64,000 nt of DNA from Sepiola atlantica (Eukaryota; Mollusca; Cephalopoda; Sepiida; Sepiolidae). Each line of letters begins with the position of its first letter. Positions within the stretch are counted from its first letter, which is position 1. The stretch spans positions 78,922,945-78,986,944 of the forward strand of contig OY744523.1 of assembly GCA_963556195.1 (NCBI GenBank), in the 5' to 3' direction. Of this stretch, positions 33,880-46,020 are shown in pieces. Under the pieces are notes generated by a model. That model searched no databases and was not told the DNA's origin. It worked only from the letters and a program-made list of their open reading frames with translations. A program made the position numbers and the translations under genes.

Positions 33880-36800
33880 ATCCCAAATCCTTAATATTTC
33901 GTTTTTTGCATTCTTCTCTGTAACTCAAGTTTCTAATCGTTCTTTTTCAGTATTTCTCTAGTTGGCCCTATGGTAAACACATTTTTGCCTTCAAATTGAG
34001 CTAGTTTGAAGTTCAATCAACTTTATTTCAAAATTACTTATGAAAGGATCTGCAAGTTAATTAATCTGGAAACTTAACGAATTTTGCAGTTTTTTGCATT
34101 CTCTGTCAAGCTCAAGTCTTGTAGAGGACTGCTGATGTTTAGGAGCCATTTTCTATTTATTTTTATTTTCTTGACATATTCTTCAATATCAGAACTCAAG
34201 AGACTCTTTGAAAGGGGTCGATTCTTACTGTTATATACTGCATCTGGTTATAAGAAAGCAAAGAATGATAATAGTACGTTGACAATGATGCAAATGAAAA
34301 GATTTAGTTTAAAAAATGTATTGCAACAGATAAAGTATACAGTGTCGCTTGGTGAACGAAGGTGAACAAATGCTCGCAGAAGAAGGTGGTTAAAGATCAG
34401 TCGATGACATATGGGTTGAGTAAGATATCGGTGTTGCTTAAAGTCGGCAGAGAGAAGTCTTTGAAGCTGTGTGCAGTCTTCGGAACTATAACAGTAATCT
34501 TATTTGACCTTGATAATGAAAATCAATTATCTACTAACTAGGAAATGTCAGAATTCAAAAGATGCAGCTCTTTAAGGATGCTGCTGATGATTTATCACCG
34601 TCTCACCTGATAAATGATGATCAGTCAATATGCTGTTGTAGTTGCCGCCATTTCACATGGTCACATCTCTAAAGTAGCACACGATTAATTTTATCCACGC
34701 AATTTCTATGAAAAAGTGGTGGAATAATCTTTTGAATCAAGAGAATATTTCCCTACTTTTCTTCGAATGGATGTGTGATAAATGTCGCTAATCTTTTTAC
34801 TCTTAATTATTTAATCTTTTGTAACATTTATTTGTAACTATTTGTCACCACAAATCTTTCATTTCTGTAACGTTTGTTTTTCTTCAACAATTGTTGTTAT
34901 CTCTGCTTCTTTCTCGTCTGCATTTTTTGTTCACCTTTAGAAATTGTGTTCGCTTTCATTTTTTTACCTCTCGGTTATTAATTTCAACCCTCAAATTTAT
35001 TGTATTTCATCTTTCTTTTTGTGTGGATAAAAGTAATTAAATGATCCCAACTGTCATCCATCAAAAACGGAAGCTGTTAAAGTGATGAAGCATTTGAAGA
35101 TGACACCTGAAAGAATACATTCAAGTTGATCTTCTTTATTCACAATAAATTCTCTATTCTTCATATGATGATTTTCACATCTTCAGCCAATCAGTGAGAA
35201 CGTGTGTTTCTTAAATGGGCATTCACAAAACTGAATGGTTTAGATTTAGTTGAAATGGTTTATAAATTTGTACAATTTTACCTTTTGTGGATGAAATGAA
35301 TCGTGTGCCACTTTAGAGATGTGTAAGAACGAAAACTAATTAATAAGAAAAAGGGAACATATCGAAATATCCTTGTTCTTTATTTTAGGATTAGATCAGG
35401 TCAGATTAATTTGAAATGCTTTTCTTTTCAAATAAATCAATTTTAATTTTTGTTTTAAAATATAGGAGATAAAATGTTATGATGTTTGTCTTTTTAGGAC
35501 TCATGTTGATCAGTATATTTTCCCAGGATCCTCCGGTGAATAATCAGGTGGATGATTATAAAACTAGAACTTTAGAGTCAAAATGAAATCACTTATGTAG
35601 GGAACACATAAACCAGATTCTTTATCAATTAATTAATTCTAATAATTAATTTTTATTAATTGAATTATTTGGGTTCTATTGATTCAGCTAAATTTCAAAA
35701 TAAGACAAAAAGGAAGATGGATGACTGTGGAAGAATAGTTCATCATCTCATTAGAGTGCAGCATTCAAAGTAGTTTCATTCTTCTGACTAGTCATATTCA
35801 ACTCATTCAGCTAATTTCATGATCTGAACTAAAAAGAACAATCAGTGTTGATTCCATTCTTCACAATTCCACAAACTTTTGATTCTATCAGAAACAATAG
35901 AATAAGACTTAAAATAAACACACGCAATTTTCACTAATAGTCAGCAAAATATCTCCAACCATTTCGGACAGTTTATCTCAACAGGTTCCCTAAATATCAA
36001 CATGAGAAGACGGAACACAAAATACAATAGTTGCTAGTTGTGTTGCTAGGGTTCTATAGTTTTATTTGTTTTTAATCAGTCCAGGTGTCTCAACCATTGA
36101 GGGGTCAAAAACGGTCAATAAACGTAGGATGTAAGGTTGACTGAACTTTCCAGATCAAAAGTTGACCCTTCTGTATGGCAACAACAAATATTATAAAACC
36201 TTGTGGCTCTACATTATTCATTTACTAGTCTACACCCTCCGTCAAAAATGACAGAAAAAAATATTAGGTTTCGCCAATGTTTGCACTACTATTCATATAA
36301 AATCATAGAATTGCATCTATAATTTAATTTTTCATATGTAAATTATTATTATCATTTCTGATGACCTAAAAGAAAAAACACCTACTGTTGACTTTTTATT
36401 TAGTGGAGGATTTCTTTCCGAATTGATTTCAGACAGCCGGAGTTGTCTGATTTGCTGTTTGATTTCCAATGTAAGTCATGTAATGCTTCTTTTTAATTTT
36501 ATTTAAATAGGATAGGACTGAAGTATCGCAAGTCGAAAAAATGCAAGTTATTTCTCATGGCCTAAAAAAAAAAACACTGACTATTGCCTTTGCTTCTTTT
36601 TATTCTTCCTAAATATAAGCGCTAAACATTAAACAAATGACACCATCAAAGATGCTGGCAGTTAAAAATGAAATTGAAAGAGAATAACATACAGAAATAA
36701 GAAGAAAGAAAAAAAGAAAAGGTTAAAAACTAGAAAATTTTGAAAAAGAAAAGAAAAAACGTATAAATCGGTATAGAAGCAGAAAGGAAAAAATAGAAAG

Positions 36801-37220
36801 CAATAAAACTCATAGGAATAGATTTGGGTCAGCCCTTCCCTTATTTGTTGGGCAGACTTTTGTATGACGAGGCGGATATATATTTATTTACAAATAAATA
36901 CACATTGCTCTTTATTATGGGGTGGAGTATAAGCATTCTTTTTGCTGAAAAATTGAAATTTATTCAATTTTGTTTCATTCACCAATGGTCATTTTTTTAT
37001 TTCGAAAGCAACAAATTTGTTAGTCATAAAAATGTTTTTATAATGAACATGATGGATCATTTTTTATAATATACGTTTCCACGGACATAAACAGAGATTA
37101 GAAAGCCAATTTTAGCTGGGAGTTTAAATCGAGAAGAAAACCAGATTGACGAACTTACTTGGAGGAGTAATTTGCCTGGTCAAATCTGACTGAAATATAA
37201 TAAGCAAATGGAGTCACCAT
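33880..37220. other. AT-rich DNA without recognised genes
   Basis: Contains short ORFs only (34084-34365, 36824-37069), with no recognised domains or repeat pairing in this window. Confidence 0.45.
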
Positions 37221-37244
37221 TCCTCACAAATAAACGATGGTCTT

Positions 37245-37573
37245 ACAAGTAAAGAAATATGCAGTTTTATTTACAGGAAACACAGGAACAGAACAAGGAT
37301 AATACATTGGGTTGAGTGAATGTAGACAAGACGAAATAATCTTTATCCTGGAGCTCGTCGATTCTCTGTCGGACCGATAGCAGAGAATTGCAGGATCACA
37401 TCTTGTCTGTTTGGGAATCAATCTCGAACTGAAGTGTAATGTTGTTGATCACGTGATCTGTCTTTAGCGCCAAGATGATTCATCGTGCATGAATCTCATT
37501 ACACACAGACGCACTATACGCGCACCTCACGTAGATCGACAAAAAATAGTTCCTTCATGTAACTGCTACATAA
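37245..37573 (-). repeat. LTR-like dispersed repeat, copy 1
   Basis: Matches 57385-57708 in the same orientation over about 330 bp. Shared blocks include ACAAG.CGAAATAATC, the ATTCTCTG...GCAGAGAAT palindrome, GATCACGTGAT, CGTGCATGAATCTC and CATGTAACTGCTACAT. On the minus strand it begins ATGTAGCAGTT and ends near AATAAAACTGCA, which would fit an LTR with a poly(A) signal. It lies downstream, in minus orientation, of the Gypsy RNase H relic at 38.5-39.1 kb, so it may be that element's 3' LTR (inference). Confidence 0.55.
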
Positions 37574-38245
37574 CACCCTGCTAAAGCTTTTAGCCGATAA
37601 AACAAAGGAAAGTTCATTGATAGTAGCAGCACATGAGAATACAATGGAAAGAACATGAAAATGCAAAAATAGATTATATGATTGATAAATTTGAACAAGT
37701 AAAAGTCTGTAAAAGAAACCAAAATGTAATATTCTGACGTAAAAATAGGAAAATGTTCATTTGTTCAAAGGTGAAAAATGTTCTGTTATTGCAAAATGCG
37801 AATGTTCATTTGCTGAAAAATGAAAGAATTACAAATGTTTTCAAAATTGAACCTGGTGATACCAGATCAGGCTGCCCTGTGGCTCCCTGAGACGAAATTC
37901 ACCTACATTGACGTTTTTTTGTTGTTTTTGTTTTTTTTGTTTGTTTGTAAAACTTAATTATGTTCTACAAAACCAAAAACAAAAACAACAGCCCCTCTCC
38001 CTTTCTCCCTCCCCTTTTTTATTTTTATTTTTCCTACCCTACTCCCGGTCCTGGATATGACCTTAAACTACATCCGATGGTGAGATCCGGCTTACGGACT
38101 TTGGGGAATGTGGAGCCTCCTCTTAATTACCATTGCTCCCAGGTCCACCCTGACCCGGAGTGGTAGTACCTGTTAGGGTCCCAACTATGGGTTAAATAGA
38201 AACAGATATTAAAAGGGGAAAGAAACAAGAAAGAGAAGAAAACAA

Positions 38246-38435
38246 GACCAGATTCGGCATTAAATAACCCAAAAAGGGTTGATATGCCGTAAAACAAAAC
38301 TACCAAACCAAAAACCCTGATTAAACATTTGAAGATATAAAGAACTTGAAGCATAAAAACTTTCACTATAATGACCAGATTCGGCATTAAATAACCCAAA
38401 AAGGGTTGATATGCCGTAAAACAAAACTACCAAAC
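38246..38435 (+). repeat. 63-bp direct repeats, period 127
   Basis: Two essentially identical 63-bp segments (38246-38308 and 38373-38435) contain CAGATTCGGCATTAAATAAC and the palindrome AACCCAAAAAGGGTT. They are separated by 64 bp of unique DNA. Confidence 0.9.
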
Positions 38436-38511
38436 TACCAAAATTGAACAGGGGTCATTCAAAAAGAATATTTCACACATGCAGGTGCAAAATAGTAGAA
38501 GGGGGAGTTAA

Positions 38512-39110
38512 TTACTTTAGGAAATGCAAATGTTCAGATTCTCTAAAGCTTGCTGATCCAGAGCAGTTTGACGGGGGGTCAATATCTTCTGGCGAAGAGA
38601 TAGCGTTGATTGGTAGACATGATAATGCGTCTGCAGCAGTGTTTTGTGAACCGGATATATGCCGTATGTTGCTGGAGAACTGGGAAATGAAGTCCAAATG
38701 TCTTGATTCACGAGGAGAATATTTGTCCAGCTTAAAACGTAGCGCAAACATAAATGGACGATGATCAGTATAAATGGCAAATTGCCAACCTTCCAACGTG
38801 TGGTGAAAATGTTTAATAGCTAAGTAAATCGGCAAGAGTTCACGTCAGAAAGTACTGTAACGACTTTCCGTAGGAGTCAATCTTCAGGAAAAATATGACA
38901 ACGGTTGAATCTGTTGCTGTAAGACTGAGTCAACAGCTGAACTGGATGCATTAACGACAATAAAAAATTCAGCATCAGGTATGGGATGTGATAGCAATGA
39001 TGTATCTGCAAGCTTTTTCTTCGCCTCGTGAAAGGCTTTAAGCTGGCAGTTATCAAGTGGAATGGGTTTATCCTTCTTCTTTCTATCTTTCAACAGATCT
39101 GTTTTAATTA
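38512..39110 (-). mobile_element. Ty3/Gypsy RT end and RNase H relic
   Basis: On the minus strand, 39093-38884 reads CQLKAFHEAKKKLADTSLLSHPIPDAEFFIVVNASS, then VLQQQIQPLSYFS. The frame then shifts, and 38835-38512 continues LAIKHFHHTLEGWQFAIYTDHRP, ESRHLDFISQFSSNIRHISG, then NTAADALSCL. This is the RT connection and RNase H of Gypsy Pol. The TDHRP motif keeps a catalytic Asp. The earlier TDAS-type position reads VNAS, so the first catalytic Asp is Asn. One frameshift lies near 38850-38885. Neither the RT palm nor an integrase is recognisable on either side. It is an inactive, truncated copy. Confidence 0.85.
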
Positions 39111-39120
39111 TTACAGTTTT

Positions 39121-39390
39121 TGATGATGCTTTTTTTAGTTTTTGATGATGCTTTTTTTAGTTTTTTTCAAGTTGAAAGATTGTGCATTAATCTGAAATAG
39201 TATAAGCTGAATTGAGCATTTAAAGATTTCGGCTTACGACAGACATATACCATGTCTACATTAGTAATAGAATAGAATAGCATAGTTTTGGCTTCAGACA
39301 GACAGATATCAAATCTCCATTAGTAATAGAAGTAATAGTATAGTTTTGCCTTCAGACAGACAGATTTCAAATCTCCATTCGTTAGGAAGA
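39121..39390 (+). repeat. Short tandem duplications
   Basis: GTTTTTGATGATGCTTTTTT is duplicated at 39116-39165. At 39230-39390 a ~65-bp unit with TAGTTTTG.CTTCAGACAGAC and TCTCCATTAGTAATAGA occurs about two and a half times. The unit has no recognised origin. Confidence 0.7.
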
Positions 39391-39399
39391 TGATAACAA

Positions 39400-40375
39400 G
39401 ATTATTTCACAAATCTTTCTTTGAATTTTGTTCCTTTTTTGTGTTTATGCCAATCATCCTTCATCACAAAGAAGCTGAGAAATGTTGTGAAGTTGTGTCT
39501 CTTCAAAAAAGAAAAGAAAATTTTAAAAAATAAACTTCTTTTCAAAAACTCAAGAAAACAAAATGGAAGCCAAATAAAAAATAAAATCATAGTCATTTTT
39601 ATTTTAAAACTTTCTTTAAAACGTGTTTATATTTTACAGAAATTGTAAGAGTGTAAAAAAATAAAATCGATATAAAAGTTTTAAAAATATTCAACAATTG
39701 GGTCATTGTTTGATGTTCATTAGTTCTTTTTTTAATTTTTTTAACCAGGTTTTAGCACTTCACTTTCTTTTTTTGTAAACTGGCCTCTCTTTCTGAAAAC
39801 CAATCCCCGCGGTTGGGTCTCCCTATGACGCAATCATCAACCTGCCCTTCATCCAGAAATATTTGTCAAATTTTTAGCTAAAAAGAAAAATGTAAGCAAG
39901 AAAGAGAAAAAAGGAAACCACATCAAAAGGAAACAAAAAAAGATTCCAATAAAATAAATAAAATAAAAAATAATCAATTTTGTTTTTTTTTCTTTCAACA
40001 ACAAACAAGTTTGTATCTCTCTAAGCTTTTTCCAGCTGCTTTATAAGGCATAAAATATGTCACGGCTCTTTTTAACTTTCCATTTAGCCAGACGTGATGA
40101 AATCCCCCTTAAATGCTTAAATTTATGAGCCTCCTCATGGGACAAGACTGAACTACCACCAAGACTGAAGAAAGATATAGTTTTATTACCCACAAGGGCA
40201 AAGGTAGAGTTCTAACATTAAAACAAGTGTCATACGATAGGCCACATTCGTCGGATAAAAGTCGAAAAGTACATTGAAACTTTATTTCTTTTTTAACCCA
40301 ACATCGACATCTTTTCAAGCAATAATAATAATAAAACAAAACTATTTCACTTCTTCCTTCTTCTGTATCACATTT
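39400..40375. other. No gene seen
   Basis: AT-rich with short two-strand ORFs of low complexity. Confidence 0.4.
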
Positions 40376-40402
40376 TTTGTCGTTCATGTGGCGGCCATCT
40401 TA
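40376..40402 (-). promoter_or_regulatory. YY1-like / Kozak-like motif cluster
   Basis: The minus strand reads AAGATGGCCGCCACATGAAC: a YY1-type AAGATGGC core overlapping a near-ideal GCCGCCAC start-codon context. It leads into a 92-codon ORF (40387-40109) with no recognised domain. The combination is typical of some animal first exons, but no splice or expression evidence is visible here. Confidence 0.2.
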
Positions 40403-41091
40403 GAAGTGTTTCCCCTTTTAATTTCAACGTGAACCGATTCTTATGGTGAAGAAGGGGACAAGGTAGTTTAATCTAAACATGTTTGTTATTCAATATGAAA
40501 TGCCATCTCTCTTCTAGTTTCAAACAATTCGACTTTCATTTAACTTTAAGACATGCGATACAAACCCTAACCCTAACCCCTAACTTTATCCAACCTCCTC
40601 TTCATCTATGCTTTGCATATGTTCGACGACAAAAGGGAATTCTTAACATCACATTTATATCTGGCCACTCGCTCAGTCGTTATAGCTAGTCTAACCCAAA
40701 CGTACACTACACACATCTTACATTTTGTTTGGTCCGATTCTATTTTCATGCTCTCTAATATCATTCAAATGTTTCCGACTGTTAGCTTTATCTTTGTTGT
40801 TTAACCCATTTATTTGATTCGCTACGGTCGACTAATACGAGATATCTAACATGCATGGGACACGGAATGAGAGCAGTCGGATTAAAGGGCTCAGTTCGAA
40901 ATTGCCGGAAAAAGACATTTGAAGAACACCAGAAAGTGCAATGGTCGAAGCGTTGGGAAGATGACAACAACGACGATAAAGATAACGTGCTTTCTTGGCC
41001 GAAACATGTAAATAACATGAATACGTCATTTCAGAAATTTCGTCCAATACTTTCTAACCCTAACGCTAACTTTCTAATATTGTCACCACTC

Positions 41092-41158
<67 letters not shown>
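41092..41158. repeat. (TC)n microsatellite
   Basis: About 33 TC units. Confidence 0.98.
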
Positions 41159-41159
<1 letters not shown>

Positions 41160-41161
<2 letters not shown>

Positions 41162-41845
41162 ATGCTGTACTACGCATAATTCTTTCTTTGTCCACCCGAG
41201 AACCATTTCTATTTCACACTTGTTCGTCCGTTCCTTTTTAAACTGCAACCCCTTTTTCACGTTTTTTTTTGTTACATTTGTTTTTGTTCTTTTTAAAAAA
41301 ATTATCCATAAATATTTCCACCCCTTCACCATAATAGAAGCTTTAATCCGATTATACTTTTTTTAAACCAAAGACAATCACTAATCTTGGAACAGAAAGA
41401 TGAAGTATATGTAGACAAACAATTAAGCTAAGTGTAAGACTCAACGTAAAAAGAGTGATTAGAAGGAATAAAGTGAAATACTTGATGGCTTTAACTGGCC
41501 ACTACGTAACAGCATGCAAGTTAGCTTTTTATTATTAAGAAGCACATGCATGTCTAGTCACACAGAAGAGCTGTGATACAGCGAAACAGTCAGCACGTGA
41601 ACGACTATACATAATATATATAAAATAAGATTGTTTTGTTTATTTCATTAGAAATAAAATACGTCTCCAGGAAAAAGCTGCTGAAGTAAATAATGTGCTG
41701 GTCTCAGAGGGCAAGATCGCTGCTGCTAGTTGCAGATGGACACCGAGCTATTGCTGATGCTGTGCTGTGGTCGCCAATTCGACCCTGGATCGTCCATCGC
41801 CACTGGACGGGTACTGCTACTGCTGCTTGTTTGTTAGGCTCATGA
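41160..41845. other. No gene seen
   Basis: Ordinary sequence, becoming GC-richer after 41700 with CTGCTG-type triplets. Confidence 0.4.
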
Positions 41846-41847
41846 GG

Positions 41848-41960
41848 ATCGTGCCTCAGGATTGGATGGTCTGCATGAAGTCCTCTTTCTTGGTCACGGC
41901 TATTCATTAACCTGCAGCATTGCAGGTGTTTATCCCCGATACCGAGAACAGCAAGACAAA
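41848..41960 (+). repeat. Dispersed repeat pair, copy 2
   Basis: Counterpart of 20453-20572, sharing TGCATGAAGTCCTC and GCAGCATTGCAGG. Its downstream neighbour is the foldback element's target site at 41987. Confidence 0.6.
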
Positions 41961-41995
41961 ATTGCGTATATCTTTCTGTCACATGTGGCGAAACT

Positions 41996-43381
41996 GGTGG
42001 TAGGACAAAATCCCACCGGACATAAGCCCACCGGACAAAAGCCCACCAAAATAAGTCAAACCCGGACAAAAGCCCACCAACGTAAAAATAAATTAATTAT
42101 TAAAAAATATTTTCAAATATTTTGATATTTATTATTTTTACAATTATCAATAAGTCTTTGTCTGTAATTTTCTTTTCTTGACAAAATCTTTTACATTTCA
42201 TTTTTTAACATTTTTCCGGTACTTTGTAAATACTGCATTCTTTTAAAGATTGCATCATAAAAAAAATGACGCACCCTTTTTACTATTAACCCCAAGTCTG
42301 TGTGGTAAAACGAAAAATTCATTTTTAAAGAAATTGTGTATAGAATTACCCATCTTTCGCGGGAAAAAACCCAACAATTATGTAAGATTGAAATTGGGGG
42401 ATCAGTTTTGCATATAATTTTAACATAAAATGATCCACCATTTCTGGACCATTTTAACTTTTTAGGGCAGTTAATTATTTTTCTTTTGCAATGGGATATA
42501 AATTCTTAGTGTTAGTGGTAAAAAGAGTTAGAATGGCCCGGAAAGGGGGGATCATTTTACGTTAAATTTAGATGTGCAACTCATCCCCTACTCTAAATTT
42601 AAAGAATAATTGGGTTCTTTTTTCATGTTCACGTGTCATCACATAAAAAAGTTAGAATCACAATTTTTTTTTGGGGGGGGGGGGGTACTTTTATTTTTTC
42701 CCTTTACGTATTGTTTTCAAGATTTTGCTAAACTCATTGTGAGATTTTCATCTATATTTTTCTCTTGTACAATATTTTCCTATTTATTAACTTGTGCAAT
42801 TTTTACCGTTTGAACTAAATTAGGTGAAAAACAATGCACATAATTTATCTCTCATCGCCAAAAAATGGTTAATGCCCTAAAAAGTTAGAATGGCCCGGAA
42901 ATGTGAGATCACTTTATGTTAAAATTATATGCAAAACTGATCCCCCAATTTCAATCTAAAATAATTGTTTTTTCTTTCCACAAAAGATGAGTAATGCATA
43001 TATTTTTTTTTTTAATGTATTTTTCGTTTTACCACCGGACTTAGGGTTAGTAGTAAAAAGGGGACGTGTTTTTTATGATGTAATCTGTAAAAAAAAATGC
43101 AGTATATATAAAGTACCGTATAAAGTACATGAAATTTTAAAAAAATTGTCACGAAAAAAGAATTGCAGACAAAGAGTTATTGATAATTGTAAAAAAGTTC
43201 AACATAAAAAAAAAATTTTAATTTTTAAAATTAATTTGTTTTTTAAAATTAATTATTAAAATTAATTTTTTTTTTTTAAAGCCCACCAAAATAAGTCAAA
43301 CACGGACAAAACCGTGTTTGACTTATTTTGGTGGGCTTTTGTCCGGTGGGTTTATGTCCTGTGGGCTTTTGACCGCACACC
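41996..43381. mobile_element. Foldback (long-TIR) transposon with 9-bp target-site duplication
   Basis: The element starts GGTGGTAGGACAAAATCCC and, on the other strand, GGTGTGCGGTCAAAAGCCC. It is immediately flanked by GGCGAAACT on both sides (41987-41995 and 43382-43390). The outer 70 bp of the two ends match at roughly 62 positions. They hold subrepeats of the type GGACAAAAGCCCACC. The arms continue inward as inverted repeats: 42150-42485 against 42866-43230, sharing TTGAAATTGGGGGATCAGTT, GGTAAAACGAAAAAT and TACTGCATT. Another right-arm-like piece lies at 42526-42625. There is no coding capacity. A 9-bp duplication with long TIRs is characteristic of Mutator-like elements and their non-autonomous derivatives. 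Confidence 0.75.
43279..43342. repeat. Nested hairpin at the foldback right end
   Basis: AAGCCCACCAAAATAAGTCA and its reverse complement face each other around GGACAAAACC, giving a near-perfect ~28-bp hairpin inside the right TIR. It looks like an end duplicated in inverted orientation. Confidence 0.85.
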
Positions 43382-43791
43382 GGCGAAACTATCGAATGGT
43401 TAACATTCGGTTTTGTTATTAAGACTACCGACCTGTAATCGGGACACAACAAATTCACTTTTTAGCCTTTTAATTCAATTGTTCTGCTGGTCCATCTATT
43501 TTCTTCAAATAAATCTCATGTCAAATCCATGGAGAACTTTGGCTTACGTAACCAGAACATTATTACCAATGTGACGCTCTAAACAATCATGGCATTCCAT
43601 TTCTCTCTTTTACAAGTTAAAAGTTAGATTCTAATTTATACAATCAAGTGATCCGTTAAATTTGAAATTCACAGGCGTTTTAGTGGGTTTCCTTACGTTT
43701 GGCTGTGTCCGCATATCACACTCATTCTTATGTGTGCGTCTCGAGATTAACAACTCAGTCTAACTGCATTCTTCTCCCCATTTAAACTTCA

Positions 43792-43795
<4 letters not shown>

Positions 43796-43850
<55 letters not shown>
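43796..43850. repeat. (TC)n microsatellite
   Basis: About 27 TC units. A further (TC)n lies at 44141-44162. Confidence 0.97.
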
Positions 43851-43859
43851 AGAAGGTAG

Positions 43860-44462
43860 ATTTCAGCACAATTTACACAAACAGACAAATAACTAGCCAA
43901 ATACCCCAAGAAAACAATAAATCTTACAAAATAAAAAAGTTAATAAATAAATTAGATAAAAACAAAAAACAAAAGGCATGGTAGACGGGAAGAAGAAGAA
44001 TGATACGCGACAGGAGAAAATCAGAAAGATGGTCCGATTGGGATAGGAGGGAATAATACCCGGGCGGAGAGGAGGGAAAGGAGAAAGTGTTAGACATGTG
44101 ACAATGACCGATATCTCCCACTCCCAGCCCCCTCTCCCCTCTCTCTCTCTCTCTCTCTCTCCCTCACATTACCCATGGCAGACACATACATCCTGGCTGA
44201 CCAACGACAAGTGCTTTGTTAATTCAACCAAATGAAAAGTAATTGCCCTTGTAACATGCCAACACGTATCTCACCGCTGCCATACCTGCGACTGGGACAC
44301 TTGATGTACAGTATTTTGACAGGACGGCACATGAAAGGGCCGGCTGTCGTCACATCATAGGCAGCCTCTCAGCTCATCTTGGCGACGGCGGTATAGACGG
44401 CGACGCCACGACACTGACATCCTCCCTCCTGCTGGCGTATCTATATCTGCGTAGAGACACAC
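43860..44462. other. No gene called; CpG-rich patch at 44330-44420
   Basis: The 44330-44420 patch has many CpG (GGCGACGGCGG, GACGGCGACGCC) in an otherwise CpG-poor, AT-rich neighbourhood. It could be a small unmethylated or promoter-like patch, but no ORF or splice site supports a gene. Confidence 0.3.
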
Positions 44463-44465
44463 ACC

Positions 44466-44537
44466 TTAAATGGCGAATGACAAGAACAAAAATGAATCTT
44501 GAAAGAATCATTTTTGTTCTAGTCATTCGCCATTTAA
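44466..44537. repeat. 30-bp-arm hairpin
   Basis: Arms 44466-44495 and 44508-44537 are reverse complements with one mismatch (ACAAG versus ACTAG), around a 12-nt loop. Confidence 0.85.
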
Positions 44538-44612
44538 ATATTTAAAAAATAGACAAATGTTTTTTATACCATTTTCATCCTAATGACAATAAAATGACAA
44601 ATGTAAATCTAT

Positions 44613-44614
<2 letters not shown>

Positions 44615-44690
<76 letters not shown>
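44615..44690. repeat. (TA)n microsatellite
   Basis: About 38 TA units; spurious IYIYIY ORF at 44594-44857. Confidence 0.98.
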
Positions 44691-44691
<1 letters not shown>

Positions 44692-44879
44692 CACGAAATT
44701 ACATAATCATCGATGCAATAATTTATTTCAACCTTGCGGTTTTTTCAAGCATCACTCAGACAATTACATTTTTGAGACTGAAAGAAAATTGAATTACGAC
44801 AATTTAAACACAACCAGAGAGAGTGGTGGTAGCAACCAATTTGATACATCTTTTTAGAGAGAGGGGGAATTTAAAACTT

Positions 44880-45305
44880 ATATTTAACTATGGCGATCGA
44901 AGGGGAGGGATCTTTAAGTTAATCAAATAATAACGGCCGTGTCAAAATTGTGACACTCACGACTTGGCGATATCATACATATAGACAACTTTACTCACAC
45001 GCATACAGAGGCAAACCTAAATATATACACATCCTATGAGCACGCACACACGTAACCCCACTCACACACTACCATAACTAAGCATATTCACATACATAAC
45101 TTTTAGTCATATATTTTTAGCCCAAACAAAATCTGTCTGGCGAAACTCGTGTTCTCAAACTCGATAGGAGAAAAGAAAGAAAGAAACAAGTAGCCAGACA
45201 TAGAGAAGGAGAAGAAAGAGACAAATTGTGTGTCATAGATTTTCAGTCTGTCTGGATTCCAAGACATAAAATTGAAATAAAATTGAAATAAAATTTATCT
45301 AAGAT
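44880..45305. other. No gene seen
   Basis: Ordinary sequence with CA-rich stretches. Confidence 0.4.
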
Positions 45306-45307
45306 TA

Positions 45308-45356
45308 TACATACATACATACATACATACATACATACATACATACATACATACAT

Positions 45357-45421
<65 letters not shown>

Positions 45422-45424
45422 CAT
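45308..45424. repeat. (ATAC)n(AC)n(AT)n compound microsatellite
   Basis: ATAC units to about 45372, AC units to about 45390, then AT units and a final ATAC. Confidence 0.97.
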
Positions 45425-45860
45425 ACTTGAATCAATTTGAAATATTAACCAAATTTATACGCATGTAGTCATATATACTCACACATGTAAACACATATAT
45501 CTATATATATACATACATATAACCTACACACAATATTACATAACACACTATATTCTTACTGATACAATATGAGTTCTAAAAATTAGTCTTACATTATTTA
45601 TAATTTAGGTTAATTTTATAATCTATACTTATAACCTAATTCAAGTCTAATAATGTCTAGTGGTAATATTTGATATTTTTACTTATATTAATTCAATAAC
45701 TAGTGTATTACCTGCAGAAAAATTTTCTTAAAGCTATCTTATTTTAATAAATAATCTGAATAAATAAATATTTCAAAATACTATTATATACGCATACACA
45801 CTAATACACCAATAATATATATCACCAAATCGGTAATTCTGTGTCTATAACAGATATTAT

Positions 45861-45865
<5 letters not shown>

Positions 45866-45930
<65 letters not shown>
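45866..45930. repeat. (TA)n microsatellite
   Basis: About 32 TA units adjoining a Penelope-like end repeat. Confidence 0.97.
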
Positions 45931-45932
<2 letters not shown>

Positions 45933-45934
45933 GA

Positions 45935-46020
45935 AATGAAAAAGGAAAAACCAAAAGATGTTTTTTTTTCATGTATTCATCAACGTTTTGTCTTTATTTG
46001 TAAGACTTCCTCAGGATGAT
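45935..46020 (-). repeat. Penelope-like end repeat with hammerhead-like core
   Basis: The minus strand reads CTGAGGA (46014-46008), then a 5-bp stem GTCTT/AAGAC (46006-46002 with 45994-45990 on the complementary reading), then AAAACGTT where GAAAC would be expected. The segment further toward 45935 resembles 54765-54830 (minus), and both copies sit against a TA tract. The layout resembles hammerhead motifs known from Penelope-like elements, with a G-to-A change in the core. Confidence 0.4.

Noticed and set aside
40564..40586. Telomere (CCCTAACCCTAACCCC), also near 21295 and 11590
   Set aside because: Only two to three motif copies; short interstitial matches, not a chromosome end.
40855..41241. 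128-codon ORF
   Set aside because: A third of it is a (TC)n Ser-Leu run, and the rest has no recognisable domain.
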